This document shows positions 34,260-42,839 of a stretch of 64,000 bases of DNA, piece by piece. Origin of the DNA: Kineococcus terrestris (GTDB lineage Bacteria > Actinomycetota > Actinomycetes > Actinomycetales > Kineococcaceae); the NCBI RefSeq assembly GCF_041020765.1, contig NZ_JBEUEJ010000001.1. One strand, given 5' to 3'. The position numbers and the translations under genes were made by a program. Each line of letters starts with the position of its first letter. The stretch's first letter is position 1. The notes beneath the pieces are model-generated. The model searched no databases. It had not been told where the DNA came from and saw nothing but the letters and a program-made list of their open reading frames with translations.

Positions 34260-34428
34260 GCGGCAGCGGCACAGCAGCCGCCCCTCCGGCCGACCCGCCG
34301 GCGCACCACCCGCCCCACCCGGGCGGGGCGCACTCCTCAGCACCGCACTCGTCAGCACCGCACCCCGCAGGACCTCCCCGCCGCGACCGTCCCCGGCCGC
34401 CGGCGACCTCCCCGACCCAGGAGCCAGC

Positions 34429-35301
34429 GTGCACACCCTCCCCACCACCCCGGCGCCGCCCGACGCGGCCACCGGCGCCGGTGCGGGCACGTACGCCTAC
34501 TTCTGGCGCTCCTCCCAGCGCGTGGAGCACCCCCTGTCCACCGCGGAGCAGCTGCACGACGCCGCCGCTCTGGGCGCGCGGGTCTTCCAGGTCTGCGACG
34601 ACCCGCACGTGGACCGGATGGGTCCCGCCGAGCTGGAGCACCTGCGGCGCACCGCGCAGGACCTCGGCCTGGCGCTGGAGGTCGGGACCCGCGGCACCGC
34701 CCCGGAGCACCTGCACCGCTACCTGCGCCTGGCCGGGGCCCTGGGCGCCCGGCTGGTGCGCAGCATGTGGACCAGCGGGCAGGACCGGCCGGACGCCGCG
34801 GAGACCGAGCGCCGGCTGCGGCGGGTCGTCCCCGACTACGCCCGCGCCGGCGTCGTGCTGGCCCTGGAGACGTACGAGCAGGTCCCGACCTCCGCGCTCG
34901 TCGACGTCGTCGAGGCCGTCGGCGACGACCACCTCGGGATCTGCCTGGACCCGGCCAACACCGTGGCCGCCCTGGAGCACCCCGCGGACGTGCTGGCCCG
35001 CTGCGCCCCCCACGTGAAGAACTGGCACGTGAAGGACTTCGCGTTCACCCGCGCCGAGGGCTGGGTCGGTTTCTCCCTCACCGGGGTCCCCCTCGGCGAG
35101 GGCCTGCTCGACCACGACGGGATCACCGCCGTCCTGGACCCGGTGAGTTCCGGCACCAGCCGCATCGCCGAGCACTGGCTGCCCTGGCAGGGCGACCCGG
35201 TCAGCACCGCCCGCACCGAGGCCGCCTGGACGGCCACCACCCTCCGCCGCCTGACCAGCGCGGCGACCACCCCGACCGCGACGACGCCTCAGGAGCGATG
35301 A
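34429..35301 (+). CDS. oiaC: Probable 3-oxo-isoapionate decarboxylase (OiaC-like TIM barrel)
   Basis: A 290-aa sugar-phosphate-isomerase/AP-endonuclease-2 family TIM barrel. GTYAYFWRSS at the N terminus, the metal-site region LALETYEQVPTSAL, GICLDPANT and HVKNWHVKDF are family features. OiaC decarboxylates 3-oxo-isoapionate to L-erythrulose; the assignment depends on being followed by the ApnO-like gene, with which it overlaps (ATGA). A generic isomerase/epimerase is the alternative. The GTG at 34429 has AGGAG at 34419-34423. First gene of the seven-gene operon. Confidence 0.65.
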   Translation: MHTLPTTPAPPDAATGAGAGTYAYFWRSSQRVEHPLSTAEQLHDAAALGARVFQVCDDPHVDRMGPAELEHLRRTAQDLGLALEVGTRGTAPEHLHRYLRLAGALGARLVRSMWTSGQDRPDAAETERRLRRVVPDYARAGVVLALETYEQVPTSALVDVVEAVGDDHLGICLDPANTVAALEHPADVLARCAPHVKNWHVKDFAFTRAEGWVGFSLTGVPLGEGLLDHDGITAVLDPVSSGTSRIAEHWLPWQGDPVSTARTEAAWTATTLRRLTSAATTPTATTPQER

Positions 35302-36182
35302 CGATGACCGACCTCGCCGAGAACACCAGCACCGGGACGCTGACGGTCGCCGTCATCGGCGCCGGCGGCAAGATGGGCACGCGCGTGTCGAACAACCTGG
35401 CGCGCAGCGGGTTCACCGTCCGGTACGCCGAGAGCTCCCCGGCCGGCGCGGCGCGGGTGCGGGCCGCCGGCCGCGACGTCGTGCCGGCCGCCGAGGCCGT
35501 CGCGGACGCCGACGTGGTGGTCCTGGCGGTGCCCGACGTCGTGCTGGGGACGGTGTCCGAGGACCTGGTGCCGCGCATGAAGGACGGTTCCGTCCTGCTC
35601 ACCCTGGACCCCGCGGCCGCCTACGCCGGCCTGCTGGCCCAGCGCGAGGGCGTCGCCCAGGCCTGCGCCCACCCGTGCCACCCGTCGGTGTTCCTGGAGC
35701 GGCGCACCGACGCCGAGTACGCCGACACCTTCGGCGGCGTGGCCGCCGCCCAGGACGTCGTCGCCGCTCTCGAGGTCGCCGACGAGGACGTGCGCGCGGT
35801 CGTCGAGCAGGTCGTCCGGACGATCTACGCCCCCGTCCTCGACGTCCACTGGGTCACCGTCAAGCAGCTCGCCGTCCTGGAACCCACCCTCGTGGAGACC
35901 ATCGCCTGCATGGTCGGCGAACTGCTGCAGGAGGCCCTGGAGGAGACCGTCACGACGGCCGGGGTTCCCGCCGAGGCCGCCCGCGCGATGCTGTGGGGCC
36001 ACGTCGGCATCGCCCTGACCAACGCCCTGCGCGGTTCCAACCCCTTCTCCGAGGCCTGCCACACCGCCATGGCCTACGGCCGCGAGTCCATCGTCAAGGA
36101 CGACTGGAAGAAGATCTTCCGCGACGAGGAGCTCGACACGGTCATCGCCCGGATGCTCCGGATCGACGCCGTGCGCCGCTGA
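35298..36182 (+). CDS. apnO: Probable D-apionate oxidoisomerase (ApnO-like, DUF1932)
   Basis: A 294-aa NAD-dependent enzyme. The N-terminal Rossmann motif VAVIGAGGKMGTRVSNNL is at about residues 15-32, ACAHPCHPSVF is near 120, and the C-terminal helical domain of the 6-phosphogluconate-dehydrogenase type carries ILEPxLxET-like VLEPTLVET and DWKKIFRDEE. ApnO oxidises and rearranges D-apionate to 3-oxo-isoapionate. The combination GAGGKMG, HPCHP and DWKKIF is what I recognise. The start is coupled to the preceding gene with AGGAG upstream. Confidence 0.75.
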   Translation: MTMTDLAENTSTGTLTVAVIGAGGKMGTRVSNNLARSGFTVRYAESSPAGAARVRAAGRDVVPAAEAVADADVVVLAVPDVVLGTVSEDLVPRMKDGSVLLTLDPAAAYAGLLAQREGVAQACAHPCHPSVFLERRTDAEYADTFGGVAAAQDVVAALEVADEDVRAVVEQVVRTIYAPVLDVHWVTVKQLAVLEPTLVETIACMVGELLQEALEETVTTAGVPAEAARAMLWGHVGIALTNALRGSNPFSEACHTAMAYGRESIVKDDWKKIFRDEELDTVIARMLRIDAVRR

Positions 36183-36275
36183 GCGCCCCGGGCCGGCCAC
36201 CCAGCCCTCCCCGCACCACCCCCGCACCTCCTCCCGCACCTCCACCGCCACACCCACCGAAAGGCTCGAGCAACG

Positions 36276-37535
36276 ATGCTGAAGAACCGCACCCGGGCCG
36301 CTGCGGCCGCCCTGATGAGCGCCACCGTCCTCCTGACCGCCTGCGGCGGCGGCAGCGGTGGTGGTGGCGACGAGGAGCTGACCGTCTGGATGCTCACCCT
36401 GGAGCCCACCCAGAAGGAGGCGGTGGAGCAGGTCGTCGCCGCCTACGAGGAGGCCAACCCCGGCAGCACCGTCACCGTGGAGGAGCGCGCCGTCGACGCG
36501 CACAAGGACGCGCTGCGCCAGGTCGCCGGCACGAACGCCGGTCCGGACGTCTACCAGTACTGGATGGGCCCGGGCCTGGGCGGTGAGCTCGTCGAGGCCG
36601 GCATGAGCAGGGACCTCAGCGACTACTACGACCAGTACGGCTGGGCGGACCGGTTCAGCGAGGCCGCAATGTCGAACGTCACGCAGTACGGCGGCATGAT
36701 GGGCGTGCCGTGGGTCGTGCAGGGCGAGGGACTGTTCTACAACAAGGAGCTGTTCGAGCAGGCCGGCATCACCGCGCCGCCCACCACCTACGACGAGCTG
36801 GTGGCCGCCGCCGACCAGCTCGTCGCCGCCGGCACCACGCCGATCGAGTTCGGCGGCACCGTCAACTGGCACGTCATGCGACTGCTCGACTCCCTGCTGG
36901 AGACCGGGTGCGGCGCCGAGACCCACGACGCGCTCAAGGCCGGCGAGGCCGACTGGAGCGCCGAGGCGTGCGTGGACGACGCCTTCACCGAGCTGAAGAC
37001 CTGGGGCGACGAGTACGTCAACGACGGCTTCATGGGCATCTCCAACGACGAGTCCAGCCAGCTCTTCTACACCGGGCAGGCGGCCATGGCGCTGGAGGGC
37101 GCCTGGTTCAACGCCAACATCGCCGAGAACGGCATGGACCCCTCCACCGTCGGCATCGTCCCCTTCCCCACGGGCACCGGCCGCCTCTACGGGTTCGCGG
37201 AGGGCTTCTACGTCAACGAGAGCTCCGACCGGTCCGACGAGGCCGCGAAGTTCCTCGACTTCGCCACCAGCACCGACGTGCAGCAGGACGTGGTCGGCGC
37301 CTTCTCGCCGCTGTCGCCGAACACCGAGGTCGCCCCGGCCACCGGCAACCCGCTGCACGAGCTGTGGCCGCCGATCTTCGACGAGGCCACCGGCCTGTAC
37401 CTGAACGGCGACCAGGCCCTCAGCCTCGACGCGACGACCGAGTACTGGCGGATCCAGAACTCCGTGCTGACCGGCGGCCTCGCGCCCGCCGACGCCGGTG
37501 CGGAGTTCCAGAAGTACCTCGACGCCAACGCCTGA
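36276..37535 (+). CDS. Sugar ABC transporter substrate-binding lipoprotein
   Basis: A 419-aa CUT1-type extracellular binding protein. The lipoprotein signal peptide ends in the lipobox LLTAC (residues about 19-23), followed by a Gly/Ser linker and the bilobed binding domain (ELTVWMLTLEPTQKEAV onward, VPWVVQGEGLFYNKELFEQAG, ALEGAWFNANI). It is anchored outside the membrane and passes its ligand to the two permeases encoded next. Context suggests apiose or an apioside. The operon encodes no ATPase, as is common for actinobacterial CUT1 importers that share an MsiK-type ATPase. Confidence 0.93.
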   Translation: MLKNRTRAAAAALMSATVLLTACGGGSGGGGDEELTVWMLTLEPTQKEAVEQVVAAYEEANPGSTVTVEERAVDAHKDALRQVAGTNAGPDVYQYWMGPGLGGELVEAGMSRDLSDYYDQYGWADRFSEAAMSNVTQYGGMMGVPWVVQGEGLFYNKELFEQAGITAPPTTYDELVAAADQLVAAGTTPIEFGGTVNWHVMRLLDSLLETGCGAETHDALKAGEADWSAEACVDDAFTELKTWGDEYVNDGFMGISNDESSQLFYTGQAAMALEGAWFNANIAENGMDPSTVGIVPFPTGTGRLYGFAEGFYVNESSDRSDEAAKFLDFATSTDVQQDVVGAFSPLSPNTEVAPATGNPLHELWPPIFDEATGLYLNGDQALSLDATTEYWRIQNSVLTGGLAPADAGAEFQKYLDANA

Positions 37536-37554
37536 GGGCGGGGGAGGAGACCTC

Positions 37555-38481
37555 GTGAGCGTCCTCGACGCCGCGCGCCCGGCGCGCCCGGCCGGACGAC
37601 CCCGCCGCGACCGGCGCTTCCTGCGCGCCCTGCCCTACCTGCTGCCCGCCGGCGTCCTGTACGTCTGGTTCCTGGCCTACCCGATGGCCGACTCCGTCCG
37701 GCTCTCGTTCTTCGAGTGGACGGGCTTCCGCACCGACGAGCCGCTGTTCGTCGGCTGGCGCAACTACAGCCGCATGCTCACCGCGGACCCCGTGTTCTGG
37801 ACGTCGCTGCGCAACTCGGTCGTCTGGGTCGTCCTGTCGCTGCTCGTCCCCATGACGCTGAGCCTGCTGCTGGCGCTGGGCCTGAACCGGAAGATGCTCG
37901 GCCGCAACCTCTTCCGCGCGGTCTTCTACATCCCGGCGGTCTTCGCGTCCATCACCGTGGCGGCGATGTGGCGGTGGATCTACAACCCCACCCTCGGGGC
38001 GCTGAACCAGGCGCTGTCGAGCGTCGGCCTGGAGAGCTGGGCGCAGCAGTGGCTGGGCGACCCCCGCTTCGCGCTGTACTCGGTGTTCGTCGCCTCCGTC
38101 TGGCAGGGGGTCGGCTTCACGATGGTCCTCTTCCTCGCCGGCCTGCAGCAGGTCCCTCAGGAGCTCGTGGACGCCGCGAAGGTCGACGGCGCGAACCGGT
38201 GGCACGTCTTCCGCGAGGTCACCGTCCCCGCGCTGCGGCCGACCACGGTCGTCGTGGTCATCCTGACCATCATCAACTCGCTGAAGGTCTTCGACCTCGT
38301 CGTCGGCATGACCGGGGGCGGGCCGGCGCAGTCCACGCAGGTGCTGGCGCTGTGGTCCTACACGCAGTCCTTCTCCAACCACCAGTTCGGCGCCGGCGGC
38401 GCGACCGCCACCGTGCTGCTGCTGCTGTCCCTCGTGCTCGTCGTGCCCTACCTGGCCTGGTCGATGAAGGAGGACCGATGA
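37555..38481 (+). CDS. Sugar ABC transporter permease, MalF/UgpA type
   Basis: A 308-aa inner-membrane protein with six helices and the EAA-type loop VPQELVDAAKVDGANRWHVF around residue 205, the ATPase contact. The GTG start follows GGGGAGGAGA; the 19-nt spacing from the binding-protein stop and the ATGA overlap with the next permease show operon structure. Confidence 0.92.
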   Translation: MSVLDAARPARPAGRPRRDRRFLRALPYLLPAGVLYVWFLAYPMADSVRLSFFEWTGFRTDEPLFVGWRNYSRMLTADPVFWTSLRNSVVWVVLSLLVPMTLSLLLALGLNRKMLGRNLFRAVFYIPAVFASITVAAMWRWIYNPTLGALNQALSSVGLESWAQQWLGDPRFALYSVFVASVWQGVGFTMVLFLAGLQQVPQELVDAAKVDGANRWHVFREVTVPALRPTTVVVVILTIINSLKVFDLVVGMTGGGPAQSTQVLALWSYTQSFSNHQFGAGGATATVLLLLSLVLVVPYLAWSMKEDR

Positions 38482-39374
38482 GCGGGGCCATCACCGCACC
38501 GCGCGCCCGGCTGCGCGCACCGGCCGAGGACGTCCCCGTCCGCCGCGTCCGCCGCGACTGGGTGGGGGTCGGCCTCTGGGTCGCCCTCGCGGTCTCCGCG
38601 CTGTTCTGGGCGCTGCCGTTCGTCTTCATGGCGCTCACGTCGCTGAAGAGCCGCGCGGACATCAACAGCTCGCCCACCTGGGCCCTGCCCAGCTCGCTGG
38701 AGTGGGGCAACTTCACCAGCGCGATCGAGACGGGCGACCTGTGGGTCACGGGCTCCAACAGCCTGCTGATCTCCCTGGTGAAGGTCCCCCTCGGCCTGCT
38801 GCTGGCCGCCGCCGCCGCCTTCGCGCTCGCCCGCCTGCGCTTCCGCTGGCACAAGGTCGTCCTGTGCGTGTTCGCCGTCGGGTCGATGGTGCCGATCCAG
38901 GTCGGCCTGGGCCCGCTGTTCAACACGATGCTGACGCTGGACCTGCTCAACTCCCGGGCCGGTCTCGTCCTGCCCTACCTCGCCTTCGGCATCCCGTACC
39001 AGATCTTCATGCTCTACGGGTTCTTCCGGGCGATCCCCGACGAGCTGGAGGAGTCGGCGCGCGTCGACGGCGCGTCCACCTTCCGGATCTTCTGGCAGAT
39101 CTGCCTGCCGCTGGCCAAGCCCGCCCTGGCCGCCCTGTTCATCCTGGACTTCGTGGCCACCTGGAACGAGTACGCGATCGCGACGACGCTGCTGACGAGC
39201 CAGGGGAACTGGACGATCCCGCTGGCCGTCCAGGGCTTCAGCACCCAGCACGGCACCGACTACGGCGCGCTGAACGCCTTCATCTTCATGTCGGCGGTCC
39301 CCGTGCTGATCGTCTACCTGATGTTCCAGCGCTACTTCGTCCAGGGCGCCTTCGCCGGCGCCGTCAAGGGCTGA
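38478..39374 (+). CDS. Sugar ABC transporter permease, MalG/UgpE type
   Basis: A 298-aa permease with six helices and the EAA loop IPDELEESARVDGASTFRIFWQI near residue 190. It forms the heteromeric channel with the preceding MalF-type protein. The ATG overlaps that gene's stop by 4 nt. Confidence 0.92.
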   Translation: MSGAITAPRARLRAPAEDVPVRRVRRDWVGVGLWVALAVSALFWALPFVFMALTSLKSRADINSSPTWALPSSLEWGNFTSAIETGDLWVTGSNSLLISLVKVPLGLLLAAAAAFALARLRFRWHKVVLCVFAVGSMVPIQVGLGPLFNTMLTLDLLNSRAGLVLPYLAFGIPYQIFMLYGFFRAIPDELEESARVDGASTFRIFWQICLPLAKPALAALFILDFVATWNEYAIATTLLTSQGNWTIPLAVQGFSTQHGTDYGALNAFIFMSAVPVLIVYLMFQRYFVQGAFAGAVKG

Positions 39375-39427
39375 GCACCGCACCGGACCGATCGTCCCGG
39401 CAGCAGCCGCACCAGGAGGGACCCCGC

Positions 39428-41008
39428 ATGACCGTCGCCGCCGACGCCGCCCCGACCGCCGCTCCCTGGCAGGAGGTGGAGCTCACCCTGACCGCCGGCT
39501 CCCGGCACCGCGACCCCTACGGCGCGGTCGACGTCTGGGCCGACTTCACGCACGAGAGCGGCGCGGTCCTGCGTCGTCCCGCCTTCTACGACGGTCCCGG
39601 CGACGGCGGCCACACGTGGCGGGTGCGCTTCGCGTCCCCGCTGCCGTCGGGCACGTGGCGCTGGCGCAGCGGTGCCTCGGTCGCCGACGCCGGGCTGGCC
39701 GACCGGGAGGGCAGCCTCGAGGTGCGGGCGCCCGCCGTCGCGCCGCCGGGGCGGTTCGAGCGGCACGGGTTCTGGCGGATGGCGCCCGACGGGCTGACCC
39801 TGCAGCACGCCGACGGGACCCCCGCCCTGCTCGTGGGCGACACGGCCTGGGGCCTGCCGTGGCGGGCCACCCCCGAGCAGGTGCGCACCTACGCCGCCGA
39901 CCGCTCCGCCAAGGGCTTCAACGCGGTGCTCCTCATGAGCGTGCAGCCCGACACGGGCGCCGAGGGCCCGGAGGACCGCACCGCCGACGAGGGCTTCGGC
40001 CGGGGGTTCCGCGACCTGCCCGAGGGAACCCTGACCGACCTGGACGTGGGGTACTTCCAGCACCTGGACGTCCTGGTCGACGTCCTGGTCGAGCACGGCG
40101 TCGTGCCCGTGTGGCAGCCGGTCTTCCAGGGGTTCGGGTGGAAGGGCCTCGGCGCCGCCGGCACGGTCGTCCCGACGGAGCAGTACGCCCGCTACTGCCG
40201 CTACCTCGTGGCGCGCTACGGCGCGCGCCCGGCCCTCTGGCTGGTCGGCGCCGACGGCTCCGGCCACGAACCGCAGATCGCCGCCGGCGGCGCCGAGGTG
40301 CACGCCTGGGACTGCTACGAGCAGCCCACCGGTGTCCACTACCGACCCCACGCGACCAACGACGCGCACCAGGACGCCGACTGGCTGGACTTCCAGTGGT
40401 GCCAGACCGGGCACAGCGGCGAGCACTTCCCCGAGCGGGTCGCCGACATGGCGCGCAACACCCCGCTGAAGGGGGTGGCCAACGGCGAGCCCAGCTACGA
40501 GAACACCGGGCGCACCGGCCGCGCCGCGGGCTGGTGGCAGGGCCACGAGGCGTGGGCGAACCTGTGCGCCGGCGGCACGATGGGCGTCGTCTACGGCGCC
40601 GGCAGCCTGTGGCAGTGGAAGCTGCACCCCGACGAGCCGGGTCACTCCGACTTCTTCTCCGCCCCCGGCGCCGGGTGGCGCGAGGCGCTCGACTTCGAGG
40701 GGTCCACCTACGTGGGCCTGGTCGGCAGGATCCTCGACGGCCTGCCCCTGACCGGGGCCCGCCCGGACTGGACGCGCACGCTGCACCCGCGCGGGCTGCT
40801 GGTGCCCGGCGTCCTCTTCCTCACCTACCTCGCCGAGGGCGGCGACCTGCGCGTGCTCGACGGGGCCGACGTCCCGCGCGCCTACCGCGTCCTCGACCCG
40901 AGGACCGGCGAGGTCGTCGCCGAGGGCGTGCGCGAGCACGACGACTCCCCGGTGCCCGACCCCGGCGGCGCGCCGCGCGTGTACGTCTGCACCCGGCCGG
41001 CCGCCTGA
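39428..41008 (+). CDS. DUF5060 + DUF4038 glycoside hydrolase, GH140-like (apiosidase-like)
   Basis: A 526-aa protein. The N-terminal beta domain (residues about 10-105; ADFTHESGAVLRRPAFYDG, WRWRSGA) is the DUF5060 type. The (beta/alpha)8 DUF4038 domain starts at ALLVGDTAWGLPWRATPEQV and contains KGFNAVLLM, ALWLVGADGSG and GVANGEPSYENTG. A short beta domain closes it (VYVCTRPAA). DUF4038 proteins include the GH140 apiosidases that cut apiosyl side chains of rhamnogalacturonan II. No signal peptide is visible, so it would act in the cytoplasm on an imported oligosaccharide. RBS AGGAGG at 39414-39419. The apioside substrate is inference from family and neighbours. Confidence 0.78.
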   Translation: MTVAADAAPTAAPWQEVELTLTAGSRHRDPYGAVDVWADFTHESGAVLRRPAFYDGPGDGGHTWRVRFASPLPSGTWRWRSGASVADAGLADREGSLEVRAPAVAPPGRFERHGFWRMAPDGLTLQHADGTPALLVGDTAWGLPWRATPEQVRTYAADRSAKGFNAVLLMSVQPDTGAEGPEDRTADEGFGRGFRDLPEGTLTDLDVGYFQHLDVLVDVLVEHGVVPVWQPVFQGFGWKGLGAAGTVVPTEQYARYCRYLVARYGARPALWLVGADGSGHEPQIAAGGAEVHAWDCYEQPTGVHYRPHATNDAHQDADWLDFQWCQTGHSGEHFPERVADMARNTPLKGVANGEPSYENTGRTGRAAGWWQGHEAWANLCAGGTMGVVYGAGSLWQWKLHPDEPGHSDFFSAPGAGWREALDFEGSTYVGLVGRILDGLPLTGARPDWTRTLHPRGLLVPGVLFLTYLAEGGDLRVLDGADVPRAYRVLDPRTGEVVAEGVREHDDSPVPDPGGAPRVYVCTRPAA

Positions 41009-41056
41009 GCGCTCCACCCCCACCCACCCACCGAACCCCGCGGAAGGTCGTCTCCC

Positions 41057-42835
41057 GTGCCCCAGGCTCCCGGTCCCCTCAGCGCCGACACGCCCCTGCT
41101 GGAGGTGCTGCGCACTCCCGCCGGTGACGAGGTGCTGCGCCGGCTGGCGCCCTCCGTCGTGGAGTCGCCCCTGCTGCACACCTACCAGAACCACCCCGTC
41201 GGCCTCGTGCTGGCGACCGAGGAAGGGCTGGGCGAGGAGGTGCGCCGGCAGGTCCTGCACGAGCTCGAGGTCCTGGACCCGGCCGCAGCCGCGGACACCG
41301 CCCCCGCACCGGCGCCCGCCGCACCGAGCCGTACCTACGAGGGCGCCGACGTGGCGCCGGGTTCCGCGGCGGTGAGCGCCCCGGCCGAGGTCGAGGTCCA
41401 CCAGCGCTTCGAGGTCGAGCTGCGGGGTCCCTCCCACGGGAACCCGTACACCGACGTGGAGCTGACCGCGCGCTTCTCCGGCCCGGACGGCGGCAGCCGC
41501 GACGTCCTGGGGTTCTACGACGGCGACGGCCGCTACCTGGTGCGGTTCCTGCCCGGCGAGGCAGGGCACTGGCGCTTCGAGACGACCAGCAACGCCCGCT
41601 CCCTGGACGGGGTGACCGGCGAGCTGGAAGTGCGGCAGGGGGCCGGTCGGGGCCCGGTGCGGGTCGCCGACCAGTACCACTTCCGCTACGCCGACGGCAG
41701 CCGGTACCTGCCGATCGGCACGACCTGCTACGCCTGGACCCACCAGGGCGAGGAGCTGCAGGAGCTCACCCTGCGCACCCTGGCGGACGCGCCCTTCACC
41801 AAGCTCCGCATGTGCCTGTTCCCGAAGTCCTACACGTTCAACACCAACGAGCCCGCGCGCTACCCGTTCGCCCGCGAGCAGGACGGCGGCTGGGACCCCA
41901 CCCGGTTCGACCCCGCCTGGTGGGCGCACCTGGAGCGGCGGATCGACCAGCTGGACGAGCTGGGGATCGAGGCGGACCTCATCCTGTTCCACGCCTACGA
42001 CCGCTGGGGCTTCTCCACCATGGACGCCGCCACCGACGACCGCTACGTGCGCTACGCCGTGGCGCGGCTGTCGGCCTTCCGCGGCGTGTGGTGGTCCCTG
42101 GCCAACGAGTTCGACCTGCTGCACACCAAGACCGAGGACGACTGGGAGCGGTGGGCGGGGATCATCGGCCGCTGGGACGCCAGCGACCACCTGCGCTCCA
42201 TCCACAACTGCCGCGACGTCTACGACCAGTCGCGGCCCTGGATCACGCACGTGAGCATGCAGCGCACCGACGTCTACCGGACGGCGGAGAACACCACCGA
42301 GTGGCGCGCCGCCTGGGGCAAGCCGGTCGTCGTCGACGAGTGCGCCTACGAGGGCGACATCGACCAGGGGTGGGGGAACATCACCGGCGAGGAGATGGTC
42401 CGCCGGTGCTGGGAAGGGGCCCTGCGCGGCGGGTACGTCGGCCACGGCGAGACGTACCTGCACCCCGACGAGGTGCTGTGGTGGGCCAAGGGCGGTGAGC
42501 TGCACGGCACCAGCCCCGACCGCATCGCCTTCCTGACGTCGATCGTCGAGCAGGTGCCCGGCGGGGTGCTCGAACCGCTGCCGGGCAGCTGGGACGCCGT
42601 CAGCGCCGGCGTTCCGGGCGAGCACCAGCTCGTCTACTTCGGCAACCACCGTCCGCGGTTCCGGCGCTTCTTCCTCGACCCCGCCACCACCTGGGACGTC
42701 GACGTCATCGACACCTGGGGCATGACCGTGGAGACCGTGCCCGGCCCCCGCTCCGGCAGGTTCACCGTCGACCTGCCCGGTCGCCCGTACGTGGCCGTCC
42801 GCCTGCGCGCCCGGCAGCGCGCGGACGCCGGCTGA
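41057..42835 (+). CDS. DUF5060 domain glycoside hydrolase-like protein (DUF5605 type)
   Basis: A 592-aa protein. An N-terminal helical segment of about 85 residues resembles the small C-terminal domains of glycosidases, then a Pro/Ala linker, a DUF5060 beta domain (about 105-195), and a TIM barrel beginning YLPIGTTCYAWTHQGEELQ. Candidate catalytic glutamates are WWSLANEFDLL and VVDECAYEGDI. A C-terminal beta domain of DUF5605 type follows. No signal peptide is visible. It ends the operon, so its substrate is probably the same imported oligosaccharide as that of the GH140-like enzyme, attacking another linkage. Confidence 0.75.
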   Translation: MPQAPGPLSADTPLLEVLRTPAGDEVLRRLAPSVVESPLLHTYQNHPVGLVLATEEGLGEEVRRQVLHELEVLDPAAAADTAPAPAPAAPSRTYEGADVAPGSAAVSAPAEVEVHQRFEVELRGPSHGNPYTDVELTARFSGPDGGSRDVLGFYDGDGRYLVRFLPGEAGHWRFETTSNARSLDGVTGELEVRQGAGRGPVRVADQYHFRYADGSRYLPIGTTCYAWTHQGEELQELTLRTLADAPFTKLRMCLFPKSYTFNTNEPARYPFAREQDGGWDPTRFDPAWWAHLERRIDQLDELGIEADLILFHAYDRWGFSTMDAATDDRYVRYAVARLSAFRGVWWSLANEFDLLHTKTEDDWERWAGIIGRWDASDHLRSIHNCRDVYDQSRPWITHVSMQRTDVYRTAENTTEWRAAWGKPVVVDECAYEGDIDQGWGNITGEEMVRRCWEGALRGGYVGHGETYLHPDEVLWWAKGGELHGTSPDRIAFLTSIVEQVPGGVLEPLPGSWDAVSAGVPGEHQLVYFGNHRPRFRRFFLDPATTWDVDVIDTWGMTVETVPGPRSGRFTVDLPGRPYVAVRLRARQRADAG

Positions 42836-42839
42836 GGCG

